A stretch of 64,000 nucleotides of DNA from Pseudomonas sp. GD03919 (GTDB lineage: Bacteria; Pseudomonadota; Gammaproteobacteria; Pseudomonadales; Pseudomonadaceae): NCBI RefSeq assembly GCF_029814935.1, contig NZ_CP104582.1, positions 4,340,001 to 4,404,000 on the forward strand. Direction: 5' to 3'. The position numbers and the translations under genes are program-made. The first letter of the stretch is position 1. Each line of letters starts with the position of its first letter. Below the pieces are notes generated by a model, which saw nothing but the letters and a program-made list of their open reading frames with translations, had not been told where the DNA came from and did not search any database. This document shows, in pieces, positions 8,391 through 15,965 of this stretch.

Positions 8391-8993
8391 TCATTCAGCT
8401 AGCGCCACTTGCATCCATTTGGGCATATTGCAGTCCAACAAGGTGGCCAGCTCTCCGGGGTGGAGTGCTGCTTTAATCGCATCGATGCACTCCTGAGTGG
8501 CGCCATCTTTTCCGAGATAATAAAGAGCACTGATAGCCATCCCGACCCTGGTTCCGGAGCACTGCATAACCATCGGAGCAGCATGCACGAGCCTGATCTC
8601 GGCCTTCTCTATAGATAGAGATCGACTAGTGCCGCTGGTGTAAAAGATAGGCATGACCGGCATCTGTGTGCTTAGCCCGAATCGCCTCACTGCATCAGCA
8701 CCGTGAATCTGTAGTTTCCAACGGCTCTGCCTGGCAATCACACTCAGCAAGTCCCAAGGCCCAGGGCGACTAACCCGGCCGGTGTATTGGCTGGTTTTCG
8801 GCCGCATGTAGATGCCGCGGTACACGCGCACAAGCTCACCGCGGAGAACCAGTTGGGCGACTGCCTTGGAGATGGCCGAGCTTGAACCAAGCTCTGCAAG
8901 ACACCTGATGCTGAAAGGCCTCCCCCTGCGCAGACGCTTAACACGCTGCGTGACGAGGTGAGATACCGACTGTTCAGAATGGGAGCGGGGCAT
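8391..8993 (-). CDS. AbiEi-like / DUF6088-type antitoxin
   Basis: A 200-residue protein matching the general form of type IV antitoxins of the AbiEi/DUF6088 kind: an N-terminal winged-helix (RPFSIRCLAELGSSSAISKAVAQLV and LVRVYRGIYMRPK) followed by the conserved IHGADAVRRFGLSTQMP and FYTSGTSRSLSI segments. AbiEi proteins repress their own promoter and neutralise a nucleotidyltransferase toxin (AbiEii). No AbiEii-like gene is encoded next to it. Instead it starts 2 bases after the stop of a BPSL0761-like gene, so the two are cotranslated. It may be an orphan antitoxin or may have a different partner. Confidence 0.75.
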   Translation of the reverse strand: MPRSHSEQSVSHLVTQRVKRLRRGRPFSIRCLAELGSSSAISKAVAQLVLRGELVRVYRGIYMRPKTSQYTGRVSRPGPWDLLSVIARQSRWKLQIHGADAVRRFGLSTQMPVMPIFYTSGTSRSLSIEKAEIRLVHAAPMVMQCSGTRVGMAISALYYLGKDGATQECIDAIKAALHPGELATLLDCNMPKWMQVALAE

Positions 8994-8995
8994 CG

Positions 8996-9259
8996 CTATT
9001 CTGTCGAATCCAGCGAAGAGCAGAGCAATGGCTGGTGGAAGGTGATCACTCGTTGCCGGTATTCGACTTCAAGTGCTTCGTTTACCAGGCATTCCTCAAG
9101 GCGTCCCAGCGAGAAAACCTGGGCCGCAGAGGGATAGTGCCTGAGCAGGCTTTTCGCATAGCTGCGGATATCCTGCGGTAATCCCGTATGACGGGATAGC
9201 TCACGCAGGAATTCCTCGGTTTTGACAATGGCGCGGGTTCTTTCATAAGGAAGGGTCAA
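8996..9259 (-). CDS. BPSL0761-like small protein
   Basis: An 87-residue protein resembling the small pseudomonad/Burkholderia BPSL0761 family, whose members begin M-T-(L/M)-P-Y-E-R-T-R and keep an LSR...LP..IR..A..LLRHYP block; here TLPYERTRAIVKTEEFLREL and SYAKSLLRHYPSAAQV. A TTG start at 9259 is preferred over the longer ATG at 9349 because it begins exactly at the family's conserved N-terminus and has AGGAG nine bases ahead. Function of the family is unknown. It forms a tight two-gene operon with the AbiEi-like gene, which suggests a shared function. Confidence 0.65.
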   Translation of the reverse strand: MTLPYERTRAIVKTEEFLRELSRHTGLPQDIRSYAKSLLRHYPSAAQVFSLGRLEECLVNEALEVEYRQRVITFHQPLLCSSLDSTE

Positions 9260-9417
9260 TCTCGCTATCTCCTGGCCATAAACGTAAAGTCCCGGGCCGC
9301 TGGCTCGCCAGCGCCCGCCACCAAGCGCGCAGTTAGGATGCAAGGCCAACCAGTGTTTGCCGAGCAGAAAGCTGCAAAGCCTGCAGTCTTGGGAGATCCC
9401 ATGCAGACCAATCCGGG

Positions 9418-9600
9418 TCAGTGTGCACGATCATGGCTGCGCTCCGTCTTGGCCTCCTGCCGTTCCATCCACTTGGCCAGGCCCCATATCGTGGTTCCCA
9501 GCGCCAGCAACAGCCAAAGCAACCATTGTGGTACTTGATATTGGGCGCTTAGCAAGATACCTGCACCACCGCAAAGCATCACCACGACAAACCATCTCAT
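9418..9600 (-). CDS. Small membrane protein, two predicted transmembrane segments
   Basis: A 60-residue protein with two hydrophobic segments (RWFVVVMLCGGAGILL, residues 2-17, and PQWLLWLLLALGTTIWGLA, residues 25-43) and a charged tail (KWMERQEAKTERSHDRAH). The ATG at 9600 has GGGAG nine bases upstream and puts a short N-terminus directly before the first helix; an ATG at 9711 would add 37 residues of unlikely composition. It lies upstream of the BPSL0761/AbiEi pair in the same direction but about 160 bp away. I do not recognise the family. It could be a small-membrane-toxin type peptide, but nothing proves this. Confidence 0.45.
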   Translation of the reverse strand: MRWFVVVMLCGGAGILLSAQYQVPQWLLWLLLALGTTIWGLAKWMERQEAKTERSHDRAH

Positions 9601-10023
9601 CAGCGTCTGCTCCCGATTACTTACGAGGCACACGTTAACTCGATGTTTCGCTGCGCTAACGCAGATGCTGCAAATTTCGTCAGATCCCAGGCTGGGAAAT
9701 GAGGACGGCATGCTTGCAGGTATGAAGGCGCTGCTTTCCGTGCCCCGAGTCAGCTCGCCGTGGATGACAAGGATTGGGCCGCACGCTAACGGCTAGCTCA
9801 GATGAGGCGCCGGCAAAAGCGAAAAGAAGAAGAGGACGCACCGCTGGTCCAAGCACGAACTCCATAGAGCTCCTACTGCATAAAAATATTGACAGCAGCA
9901 GGAAGCTAGACGATATTTATTTCGCCATCATCTCAGTACGAGCTGTACGGAGAGAAAAATGAGGTGCGGCAGGTTGCAGCCTGCCGCGATTGCAATAACT
10001 GACCCGCTAGGAGAGCTAAAGCT
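9601..10023. other. Gene-poor stretch with a hairpin before the Cas2-like gene
   Basis: Nothing in 423 bp convinces me as a gene; a 62-codon open frame at 9774-9962 has no good ribosome site or family resemblance. A stem-loop at 9966-9987 (GCGGCAGG, 6-base loop, CCTGCCGC) ends 36 bases before the next start. The ribosome binding site AGGAG at 10010-10014 serves that gene. Confidence 0.4.
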
Positions 10024-10305
10024 ATGAAACTGTACCAAATCGCCTATGACCTGCGTAAGCAGCGTAACTACCAAGGCCTGTATGACCGCATCAAAGCCTA
10101 TGGCACTTGGTGCCATGCCCTGGAGTCCACCTGGATCATCGCCACGCAACAGTCTGCAGCCCAGGTTAGAGATAACCTCCGGTCCGCAATGGACGCTGAC
10201 GACGGCCTTCTGGTGACCCGGCTGCAGGGAGACGCCGCCTGGTTTGGGCTGGACGCCGAAAAAACTCAGTGGCTACAAAATCAGTATCAGCGCTGCGAAG
10301 CCTGA
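10024..10305 (+). CDS. Cas2-like (SinR/VapD-fold) small protein
   Basis: A 93-residue protein whose start (MKLYQIAYDLRKQRNYQGLY) gives the beta-strand with a Y-D-L motif seen in Cas2 and in the stand-alone Cas2-like proteins often annotated SinR-family. The next part (WCHALESTWIIATQQSAAQVRDNL) continues the ferredoxin-like fold. The aspartate after the first strand (D9) corresponds to the metal-binding residue of Cas2 nucleases. There is no CRISPR array or Cas1 here. It precedes a type I restriction-modification operon by about 40 bases and is probably cotranscribed. A metal-dependent nuclease or toxin-like role is possible but unproven. Confidence 0.6.
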   Translation: MKLYQIAYDLRKQRNYQGLYDRIKAYGTWCHALESTWIIATQQSAAQVRDNLRSAMDADDGLLVTRLQGDAAWFGLDAEKTQWLQNQYQRCEA

Positions 10306-10348
10306 TGAACGCCTGCGCCAAGGATGGCGCTTCTACCCAGAGTTACTT

Positions 10349-10921
10349 ATGCCAAACCCGTCATTCAAATTGAGCGATGTGGCCGATGTCCGTTCCGGAT
10401 ACACCTTCCGAGGCGCGTTGGAGCATGACCCTGCTGGTGATATCCGTGTTCTGCAGATCAAGGATCTGCGTCAAAGCTCGGCCATTGAGCCGGACACGCT
10501 AACGGCCGTCAGTTGGGATGCGCGTACCTCTCCGCCGCTGCTCCAATCAGGCGACATCGCGGTGATCGCCCGTGGCGATAACAACAAGGCTGCTCTCTTC
10601 ACAGGGCAGCAGCCGGTTGTTGCCACCAGCCAGTTCTTTATTGTCAGCACAAAAAAACAGGACGTCTTACCCGAATACCTGTGCTGGCTCATCAACCTGC
10701 CCCAAAGCCAGCGAAGCCTTGAGCGCAGCGGCAGTGCGATTCAGGCCATCAGCAAAGCGTCCTTGCTGGATATGAAGATTCCCCTTCCGCCACTCGCCAC
10801 TCAGCAGAAGCTGATTGCTCTGCAAGCGCTATGGGACGAAGAGGATGAGCTGATCGCACGCCTGCAAACCAACAGAGAGCAAATGCTGCAAGGCATTTAC
10901 CAGCACCTTATTAAGGATTGA
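10349..10921 (+). CDS. Half-size type I specificity subunit (single target-recognition domain)
   Basis: A 190-residue HsdS-like protein with one target-recognition domain (FKLSDVADVRSGYTFRG at the start, SGDIAVIARGDNNKA and PEYLCWLINLPQSQ in the middle) and one conserved spacer helix (IPLPPLATQQKLIALQALWDEEDELIARL). Full HsdS proteins have two such units. ATG 10349 begins at the domain start; an upstream in-frame ATG at 10244 would overlap the Cas2-like gene. The stop is 3 bases before hsdM. Half subunits can dimerise to recognise palindromic sites, or compete with the full HsdS encoded after hsdM. Confidence 0.8.
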   Translation: MPNPSFKLSDVADVRSGYTFRGALEHDPAGDIRVLQIKDLRQSSAIEPDTLTAVSWDARTSPPLLQSGDIAVIARGDNNKAALFTGQQPVVATSQFFIVSTKKQDVLPEYLCWLINLPQSQRSLERSGSAIQAISKASLLDMKIPLPPLATQQKLIALQALWDEEDELIARLQTNREQMLQGIYQHLIKD

Positions 10922-10924
10922 ACC

Positions 10925-12448
10925 ATGAGCGACAAAGTAAACCAGGACGACATCAACAAGGCGCTGTGGGCTGCCTGCGACACCTTCCGCGGCACCATCA
11001 GTGCGGACACCTATAAAGATTTCATCCTCACCATGCTGTTCCTCAAGTACATCAGCGATGTCTGGCAGGACCACTACGACAGCTACAGGATGGAATACGG
11101 CGATGAGCCGGAACTGATCGAGGAGATGCTCAAGAACGAGCGCTTCGTGTTGCCGCGTAATGCCAGCTTCTATGCCCTTTACGATCGACGTCATGAGCCG
11201 GGCAATGGCGAGCGCATCGATCAGGCACTGCATGCCATTGAAGAAGCCAACGGCACCAAGCTCAAGGATGCCGGCAAGAGCGTATTCCAGGACATCTCCT
11301 TCAACACCGACAAGCTGGGCGAGGAGAAGCAGAAGAACACCATCCTGCGCCACCTGCTCGAAGACTTCGCCCGTGAAGAGCTCGACCTCAAACCATCCCG
11401 CGTCGGCAGCCTGGACGTGATCGGCAACGCCTACGAGTACCTGATCAAAAACTTCGCCGCCAGCGGCGGGCAGAAAGCTGGTGAGTTCTACACCCCACCG
11501 GAAGTTTCCGAGCTGATCGCCGAGCTGCTCGACCCGCAGCCGGGCGACAGCATCTGCGACCCGGCCTGCGGCTCGGCCTCGCTGCTGATGAAGTGCGGGC
11601 GCAAGGTGCGCGAGCACCACAATAGCAAGCAATACGCCCTCTACGGCCAGGAAGCCATCGGCTCCACTTGGTCGCTGGCGAAGATGAACATGTTTCTCCA
11701 CGGCGAGGACAACCACAAGATTGAGTGGGGTGACACCCTGCGCAATCCCAAGCTGCTCGATACCAATGGCCAGCTACTGAAGTTCGACATCGTCACCGCT
11801 AACCCGCCGTTCTCGCTGGACAAGTGGGGCCATGACGAAGCCGAGCATGATCAGTTCGGACGATTCAAGCGCGGCATTCCTCCGAAAACCAAAGGTGACT
11901 TCGCCTTTATCCTGCACATGATCGAAACCCTGAAAGCCAAGACCGGGCGCATGGCGGTAATCGTGCCCCATGGAGTGCTGTTCCGCGGCTCCAGCGAGGG
12001 CAAGATCCGCCAGCAGTTAATCGAAGAAAACCTGCTGGATGCCGTGATCGGTCTGCCGGAAAAGCTCTTCTACGGCACCGGCATTCCTGCGGCGATCCTG
12101 GTTTTCAGCAAGGCCAAGACCAATGAGAACGTTCTGTTTATCGATGCAAGCCGAGACTTCAAGTCCGGCAAAAACCAAAACGTTCTGGGTGATGAACAGA
12201 TCAACAATATCCTGATCACCTACCGTCATCGCATCAACTCGGATAAATACAGCCATCGCGCGAGCCTGCAGGAAATCCGCGATAACGATTACAATCTGAA
12301 TATTCCTCGTTATGTGGATACCTTCGAGGCGGAAGAAGAAATCGATTTGCTGGCAGTCCGTGCCGAGCGCAAGCTACTCAAGGCGCAACTGGCCGAGTTG
12401 GAAGTGCAGATGGATGGGTACTTAAAGGAGCTGGGATATGGTGCCTAA
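10925..12448 (+). CDS. hsdM: Type I restriction-modification DNA methyltransferase subunit
   Basis: A 507-residue N6-adenine methyltransferase. The N-terminal HsdM domain (NKALWAACDTFRGTISADTY) is followed by the AdoMet-binding motif DPACGSASLL (residues 212-221) and the catalytic NPPF (residues 293-296). Usual HsdM length is about 500-530, so it is complete. It modifies host DNA at the site chosen by HsdS and forms the M2S core of the restriction enzyme. It follows the half-size specificity gene by 3 bases, and its 3' end overlaps the full-length hsdS by 11 bases. Confidence 0.95.
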   Translation: MSDKVNQDDINKALWAACDTFRGTISADTYKDFILTMLFLKYISDVWQDHYDSYRMEYGDEPELIEEMLKNERFVLPRNASFYALYDRRHEPGNGERIDQALHAIEEANGTKLKDAGKSVFQDISFNTDKLGEEKQKNTILRHLLEDFAREELDLKPSRVGSLDVIGNAYEYLIKNFAASGGQKAGEFYTPPEVSELIAELLDPQPGDSICDPACGSASLLMKCGRKVREHHNSKQYALYGQEAIGSTWSLAKMNMFLHGEDNHKIEWGDTLRNPKLLDTNGQLLKFDIVTANPPFSLDKWGHDEAEHDQFGRFKRGIPPKTKGDFAFILHMIETLKAKTGRMAVIVPHGVLFRGSSEGKIRQQLIEENLLDAVIGLPEKLFYGTGIPAAILVFSKAKTNENVLFIDASRDFKSGKNQNVLGDEQINNILITYRHRINSDKYSHRASLQEIRDNDYNLNIPRYVDTFEAEEEIDLLAVRAERKLLKAQLAELEVQMDGYLKELGYGA

Positions 12449-13667
12449 AGGATGGAGCCTGGTAGAAGCTCAAGATATATGCACATCCATCTCAGTGGGT
12501 GTTGTTATAAAGCCATCACAATATTATGTTTCTGCCGAAAGCGGCGTTAAAGCTTTCCGATCAGCGAACGTGCGAGAAGGCTTTATTAATGACACAGACT
12601 GGGTTTATTTTTCCGAAGAGGGGCACAAGGCCAATAAAAAAAGCCATCTTAAAACGGGCGATGTTCTGATTGTCAGAAGCGGCCTGCCAGGCGTTGCATG
12701 TGTTGTCACGCCAGCATTTGAAGGGTTTAATGCAATTGATATTGTCATTGCCAGACCTAACCAAGATAAAGTTATCCCGGAGTATTTGTGCGCCTACACC
12801 AACTCCCATATAGGGAAATCACAAGTTCTTAACTTGCAGGGAGGGATGGCGCAAAAACATTTAAACGTTGGCGCATATCAAACCCTTAAGATCAAATTGC
12901 CACCGCTGCTTGAGCAAAAAGAAATATCAAGAATTATCGGCACTTGGGATAAAGCAATCACAACAACTGAAAAGTTGCTGAAAAACAGCCAGCAGCAAAA
13001 GAGAGCACTAATCCAAGAGCTTCTCGGAAGCCCAGAAAAAACCAAGAATAGAATACCGCAAAGGGAATTTAAGCACATATACGATATTGCTGATCGCATC
13101 CAAAGAAAGTCTGATGGGGGCGAGCACCCGGTGCTAACCATATCGTCCCTTAGTGGATTTGTTCGGCAGGACGAAAAATACAGCCGCTTTATGGCTGGCA
13201 AGAGCGTTGAGAACTACATCCTACTCAGGCGGGGAGAATTCGCTTACAACAAAGGCAACTCCAAGACCTATGAGTTTGGTTGCATATTTGATCTAGATTC
13301 TTTTGACGCTGGACTAGTGCCTCATGTGTATGTCTGCTTTAAGCTAAAGCCGGGTCTTAGCCACCGCTATTTCAAGTATCTATTTGAGGCTGACTACCTG
13401 AAGCCTCAGCTTGGCCAGCTGGTCAATACTGGTGTTCGCAACAATGGCCTGCTCAACATCAAGCCTAGTGAGTTCATGAACACTAAGGTTCCGGTGCCTT
13501 CTCTGGAGGAGCAAGAGCGGATTGCAGATATCCTGCATGTCGCCAGCAAGCAGATTATTGCGCTAGAGCAGAAGCTCGCTTGCCTAAAGCAGGAGAAAAA
13601 AGCCCTGATGCAGCAGCTACTTACCGGCAAGCGTAGAATCACTGTTGATGCCAAGGGGGCCATGTGA
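12438..13667 (+). CDS. hsdS: Type I restriction-modification specificity subunit
   Basis: A 409-residue HsdS with two target-recognition domains (about residues 1-150 and 205-345), each followed by a conserved helical region (KLPPLLEQKEISRIIGTWDK and VPSLEEQERIADILHVASKQ). It sets the bipartite DNA sequence recognised by the complex. The gene is noticeably AT-richer than hsdM before it and hsdR after it, as expected when recognition domains are exchanged between strains. ATG 12438 overlaps the hsdM end, and its own stop overlaps the next start (ATGTGA). Confidence 0.92.
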   Translation: MVPKGWSLVEAQDICTSISVGVVIKPSQYYVSAESGVKAFRSANVREGFINDTDWVYFSEEGHKANKKSHLKTGDVLIVRSGLPGVACVVTPAFEGFNAIDIVIARPNQDKVIPEYLCAYTNSHIGKSQVLNLQGGMAQKHLNVGAYQTLKIKLPPLLEQKEISRIIGTWDKAITTTEKLLKNSQQQKRALIQELLGSPEKTKNRIPQREFKHIYDIADRIQRKSDGGEHPVLTISSLSGFVRQDEKYSRFMAGKSVENYILLRRGEFAYNKGNSKTYEFGCIFDLDSFDAGLVPHVYVCFKLKPGLSHRYFKYLFEADYLKPQLGQLVNTGVRNNGLLNIKPSEFMNTKVPVPSLEEQERIADILHVASKQIIALEQKLACLKQEKKALMQQLLTGKRRITVDAKGAM

Positions 13668-14896
13668 AGGATCGCACTATTAATTTTCGGCTGACCGATT
13701 GCGCTGGGCATGTAACGAATTTTCTAAGCTTGCGTTCCTTTCTGACGTTCTGTGAGGCAGAAGCAAGCTTTTGGAAGGAGCGTAAACAGATAGTCCAGGC
13801 CGATAGAAATAGCGCTAACCATACACATCTGAATGCAGGCGATGTATTCACCCGAGCGGCAGATACGATTCAGGGTTGGAAGGACAACATAGAGGTTTGG
13901 AGCGACGATGATCTAAGCCGTCAGCTACAGCAGCTTCAGCAAAGCTATTTTCAGCGATTACAGCGAGACTGGCTTTGGCGTGGTCATCCTTTTGTTGAGC
14001 CATTCGTCCAGTGCCTCAAAGAACATGGCGATAATACAGCTAATGCATTCTTGGACTTTTCGATTCGAAAATCCGTACAGAATATTAGCAATATCGAGCA
14101 TTTCAAAGGCTACATGTATGCTTATGAATTTGCCAATCAGGACTCTCAAATAATAAAGCGCCGCCATGGTGAGAAATTGTCTCTTGGGCATCTGCGCACG
14201 CAGTTCGCCGACGCCCAAGACAAACTATTCACTGAGTTTGGCGAGCTGAAATCTGAAATTACAGATTGGGATACACAGAATAGGGCTTCTAGCAGCAGAC
14301 TTGCTAAAGTACAAAAAGCATTAGGCCGCCGAAAGATAAAATCGCAATCCAATGCATTTGAACGACAATTAGCCGAATGGACTGAGAAAGTCACGACCCT
14401 TGAAAGCACTTATGAAGAAAAGCTGAAACTGAAAAAACCTGCCGAATATTGGGCAAAATCGGCGCGTAAGTATGGAATACAAGGCGGGCTTTGGACGCTA
14501 GCTATTGTTGCTTTGGTTATCGTCGCAGCGATCAATTTTCAAGAAATCTTTGTCACGTGGCTGCAAGGCCGCGAGACTCCCGTTCAGCTCAACACGATAC
14601 AAGGGGTTATCCTTTTCGGTTCCCTTGCGGGTGTGTATGCGTTCTTGCTGAGGGTATTGTCGAGGCTGGCTTTTAGTTCGTTCCACCTTATGCGCGATGC
14701 CGAAGAGCGTGAGCAGCTAACCTACCTATATTTGTCACTCACTAACGAAGCAGAGATCGACAAGGAATCGAGAGATATTGTCTTGCAGGCCCTATTCAGC
14801 CGCAGCGAAACCGGCTTACTGGCGCAGGAGCATGGACCGACCATGCCCGGAGCATCAGAGATGCTGCGCTCAACGCTAAGAGGTAGAGGCCAATAA
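13664..14896 (+). CDS. DUF6161-like membrane protein inside the restriction-modification operon
   Basis: A 410-residue protein with a soluble N-terminal half, a charged coiled-coil-like stretch (about residues 180-258) and two hydrophobic segments (TLAIVALVIVAAINFQEIFV, about 278-297, and IQGVILFGSLAGVYAFLLRV, about 312-331), then a 75-residue cytosolic tail. It resembles the DUF6161 family found in defence loci; I am moderately sure of that name. It is coupled to hsdS by a 4-base overlap and shares that gene's low GC, so the two may have arrived together. A membrane-linked effector or partner role in defence is plausible; no enzymatic motif is visible. Confidence 0.6.
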   Translation: MKDRTINFRLTDCAGHVTNFLSLRSFLTFCEAEASFWKERKQIVQADRNSANHTHLNAGDVFTRAADTIQGWKDNIEVWSDDDLSRQLQQLQQSYFQRLQRDWLWRGHPFVEPFVQCLKEHGDNTANAFLDFSIRKSVQNISNIEHFKGYMYAYEFANQDSQIIKRRHGEKLSLGHLRTQFADAQDKLFTEFGELKSEITDWDTQNRASSSRLAKVQKALGRRKIKSQSNAFERQLAEWTEKVTTLESTYEEKLKLKKPAEYWAKSARKYGIQGGLWTLAIVALVIVAAINFQEIFVTWLQGRETPVQLNTIQGVILFGSLAGVYAFLLRVLSRLAFSSFHLMRDAEEREQLTYLYLSLTNEAEIDKESRDIVLQALFSRSETGLLAQEHGPTMPGASEMLRSTLRGRGQ

Positions 14897-14897
14897 C

Positions 14898-15911
14898 ATG
14901 GATGCTAATGACCTGATCCTTTACACCAGTGACGACGGCGAAGCTCAACTAGTGCTCCGCGTACTGGATGGCCAAGTATGGCTGACGCAACTAGAAATGG
15001 CCGAGCTGTACCAAACCAGCAAACAGAACATCAGCTTGCATGTGCAGAACGTCCTCGCTGAGGGCGAATTGACAGAGGAGGCAACCGTCAAGGAAAACTT
15101 GACAGTTCAAGCCGAGGGCTCGCGCCAAGTCAGGCGCAACCTAGCGTACTACGCTCTCCCGATGATCATCGCCGTGGGCTACCGGGTGCGCTCAACTCGT
15201 GGCACCCAGTTTCGTCAGTGGGCCACCCGCACCTTGGGTGAGTACCTGCAGAAGGGCTTCGTGATGGACGACGCCCGATTGAAGGAGCCCCGCTGGGACT
15301 ACTTCGATGAGCTGCTCAAGCGCATCCGTGACATACGAGCCTCGGAGAAGCGCTTCTACCAGAAGGTACGTGACCTCTTCACCCTGGCCGAGGATTACCG
15401 CGCCAATGAGCAGGACACCGCCCGCTTGTTTGCCGAAGTGCAGAACAAGCTGTTCTTCGCCGTTACCGGCCATACCGCCGCCGAGCTGATCGTGCAGCGC
15501 GCCGATGCCAGCGCACCCAATATGAACCTGCTTAGTTTCAAGGGCGACCGGGTGCGCAAGGCCGATGTTGTGGTGGCCAAGAACTACCTGAATGCCGAGG
15601 AACTAGACCAGCTCAATCGCTTGGTCGGCATGTTCCTCGACTTCGCCGAGCTGCGCGCCGAGCAGCGTAAGCACTTGATGCTCGCCGATTGGCGGCAATA
15701 CATCGACAGCTTCATGGCCTTCAACGAGCAACCGCTACTGCGCACTGCTGGCAGCATCAGCCACGAGCAGATGAAACAAGTGGCACATGAGCGTTACGAG
15801 CAGTTCGACCAGCACCGCCGACAGGCCGAAGCCCTAGCCGCCGATGCTCAAGAGCTGGCAGAGCTTGAGCGTCTTGAAAAGCGCCTGAGCAGCCAAAAAA
15901 AGAAACGCTGA
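14898..15911 (+). CDS. rhuM: RhuM-family protein
   Basis: A 337-residue protein with the RhuM/Fic-doc-associated fold seen in proteins annotated virulence protein RhuM: LDGQVWLTQLEMAELYQTSKQNISLHVQNV, then VRRNLAYYALPMIIAVGYRVRSTRGTQFRQWATRTL are the family's hallmark segments. The first part is a DNA-binding-type HTH. It starts one base after the preceding stop, within the restriction-modification operon. RhuM genes occur often in type I restriction loci and pathogenicity islands; their biochemical role is not established. The C-terminal third is charged and helical. Confidence 0.9.
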   Translation: MDANDLILYTSDDGEAQLVLRVLDGQVWLTQLEMAELYQTSKQNISLHVQNVLAEGELTEEATVKENLTVQAEGSRQVRRNLAYYALPMIIAVGYRVRSTRGTQFRQWATRTLGEYLQKGFVMDDARLKEPRWDYFDELLKRIRDIRASEKRFYQKVRDLFTLAEDYRANEQDTARLFAEVQNKLFFAVTGHTAAELIVQRADASAPNMNLLSFKGDRVRKADVVVAKNYLNAEELDQLNRLVGMFLDFAELRAEQRKHLMLADWRQYIDSFMAFNEQPLLRTAGSISHEQMKQVAHERYEQFDQHRRQAEALAADAQELAELERLEKRLSSQKKKR

Positions 15912-15965
15912 TCGCTCGCGAGTCGCCACTGCGTGTGCCCCGGAAGAAGAAGAAGGAATTACCCA

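Noticed and set aside
1..9600. A complete prophage next to the integrase
   Set aside because: Apart from integrase, excisionase-like and XRE genes there are no phage structural or lysis genes in the window.
9774..9962. Possible 62-residue basic protein
   Set aside because: No convincing ribosome site, no family resemblance, and it lies in a gap with mixed signals; too weak to call.
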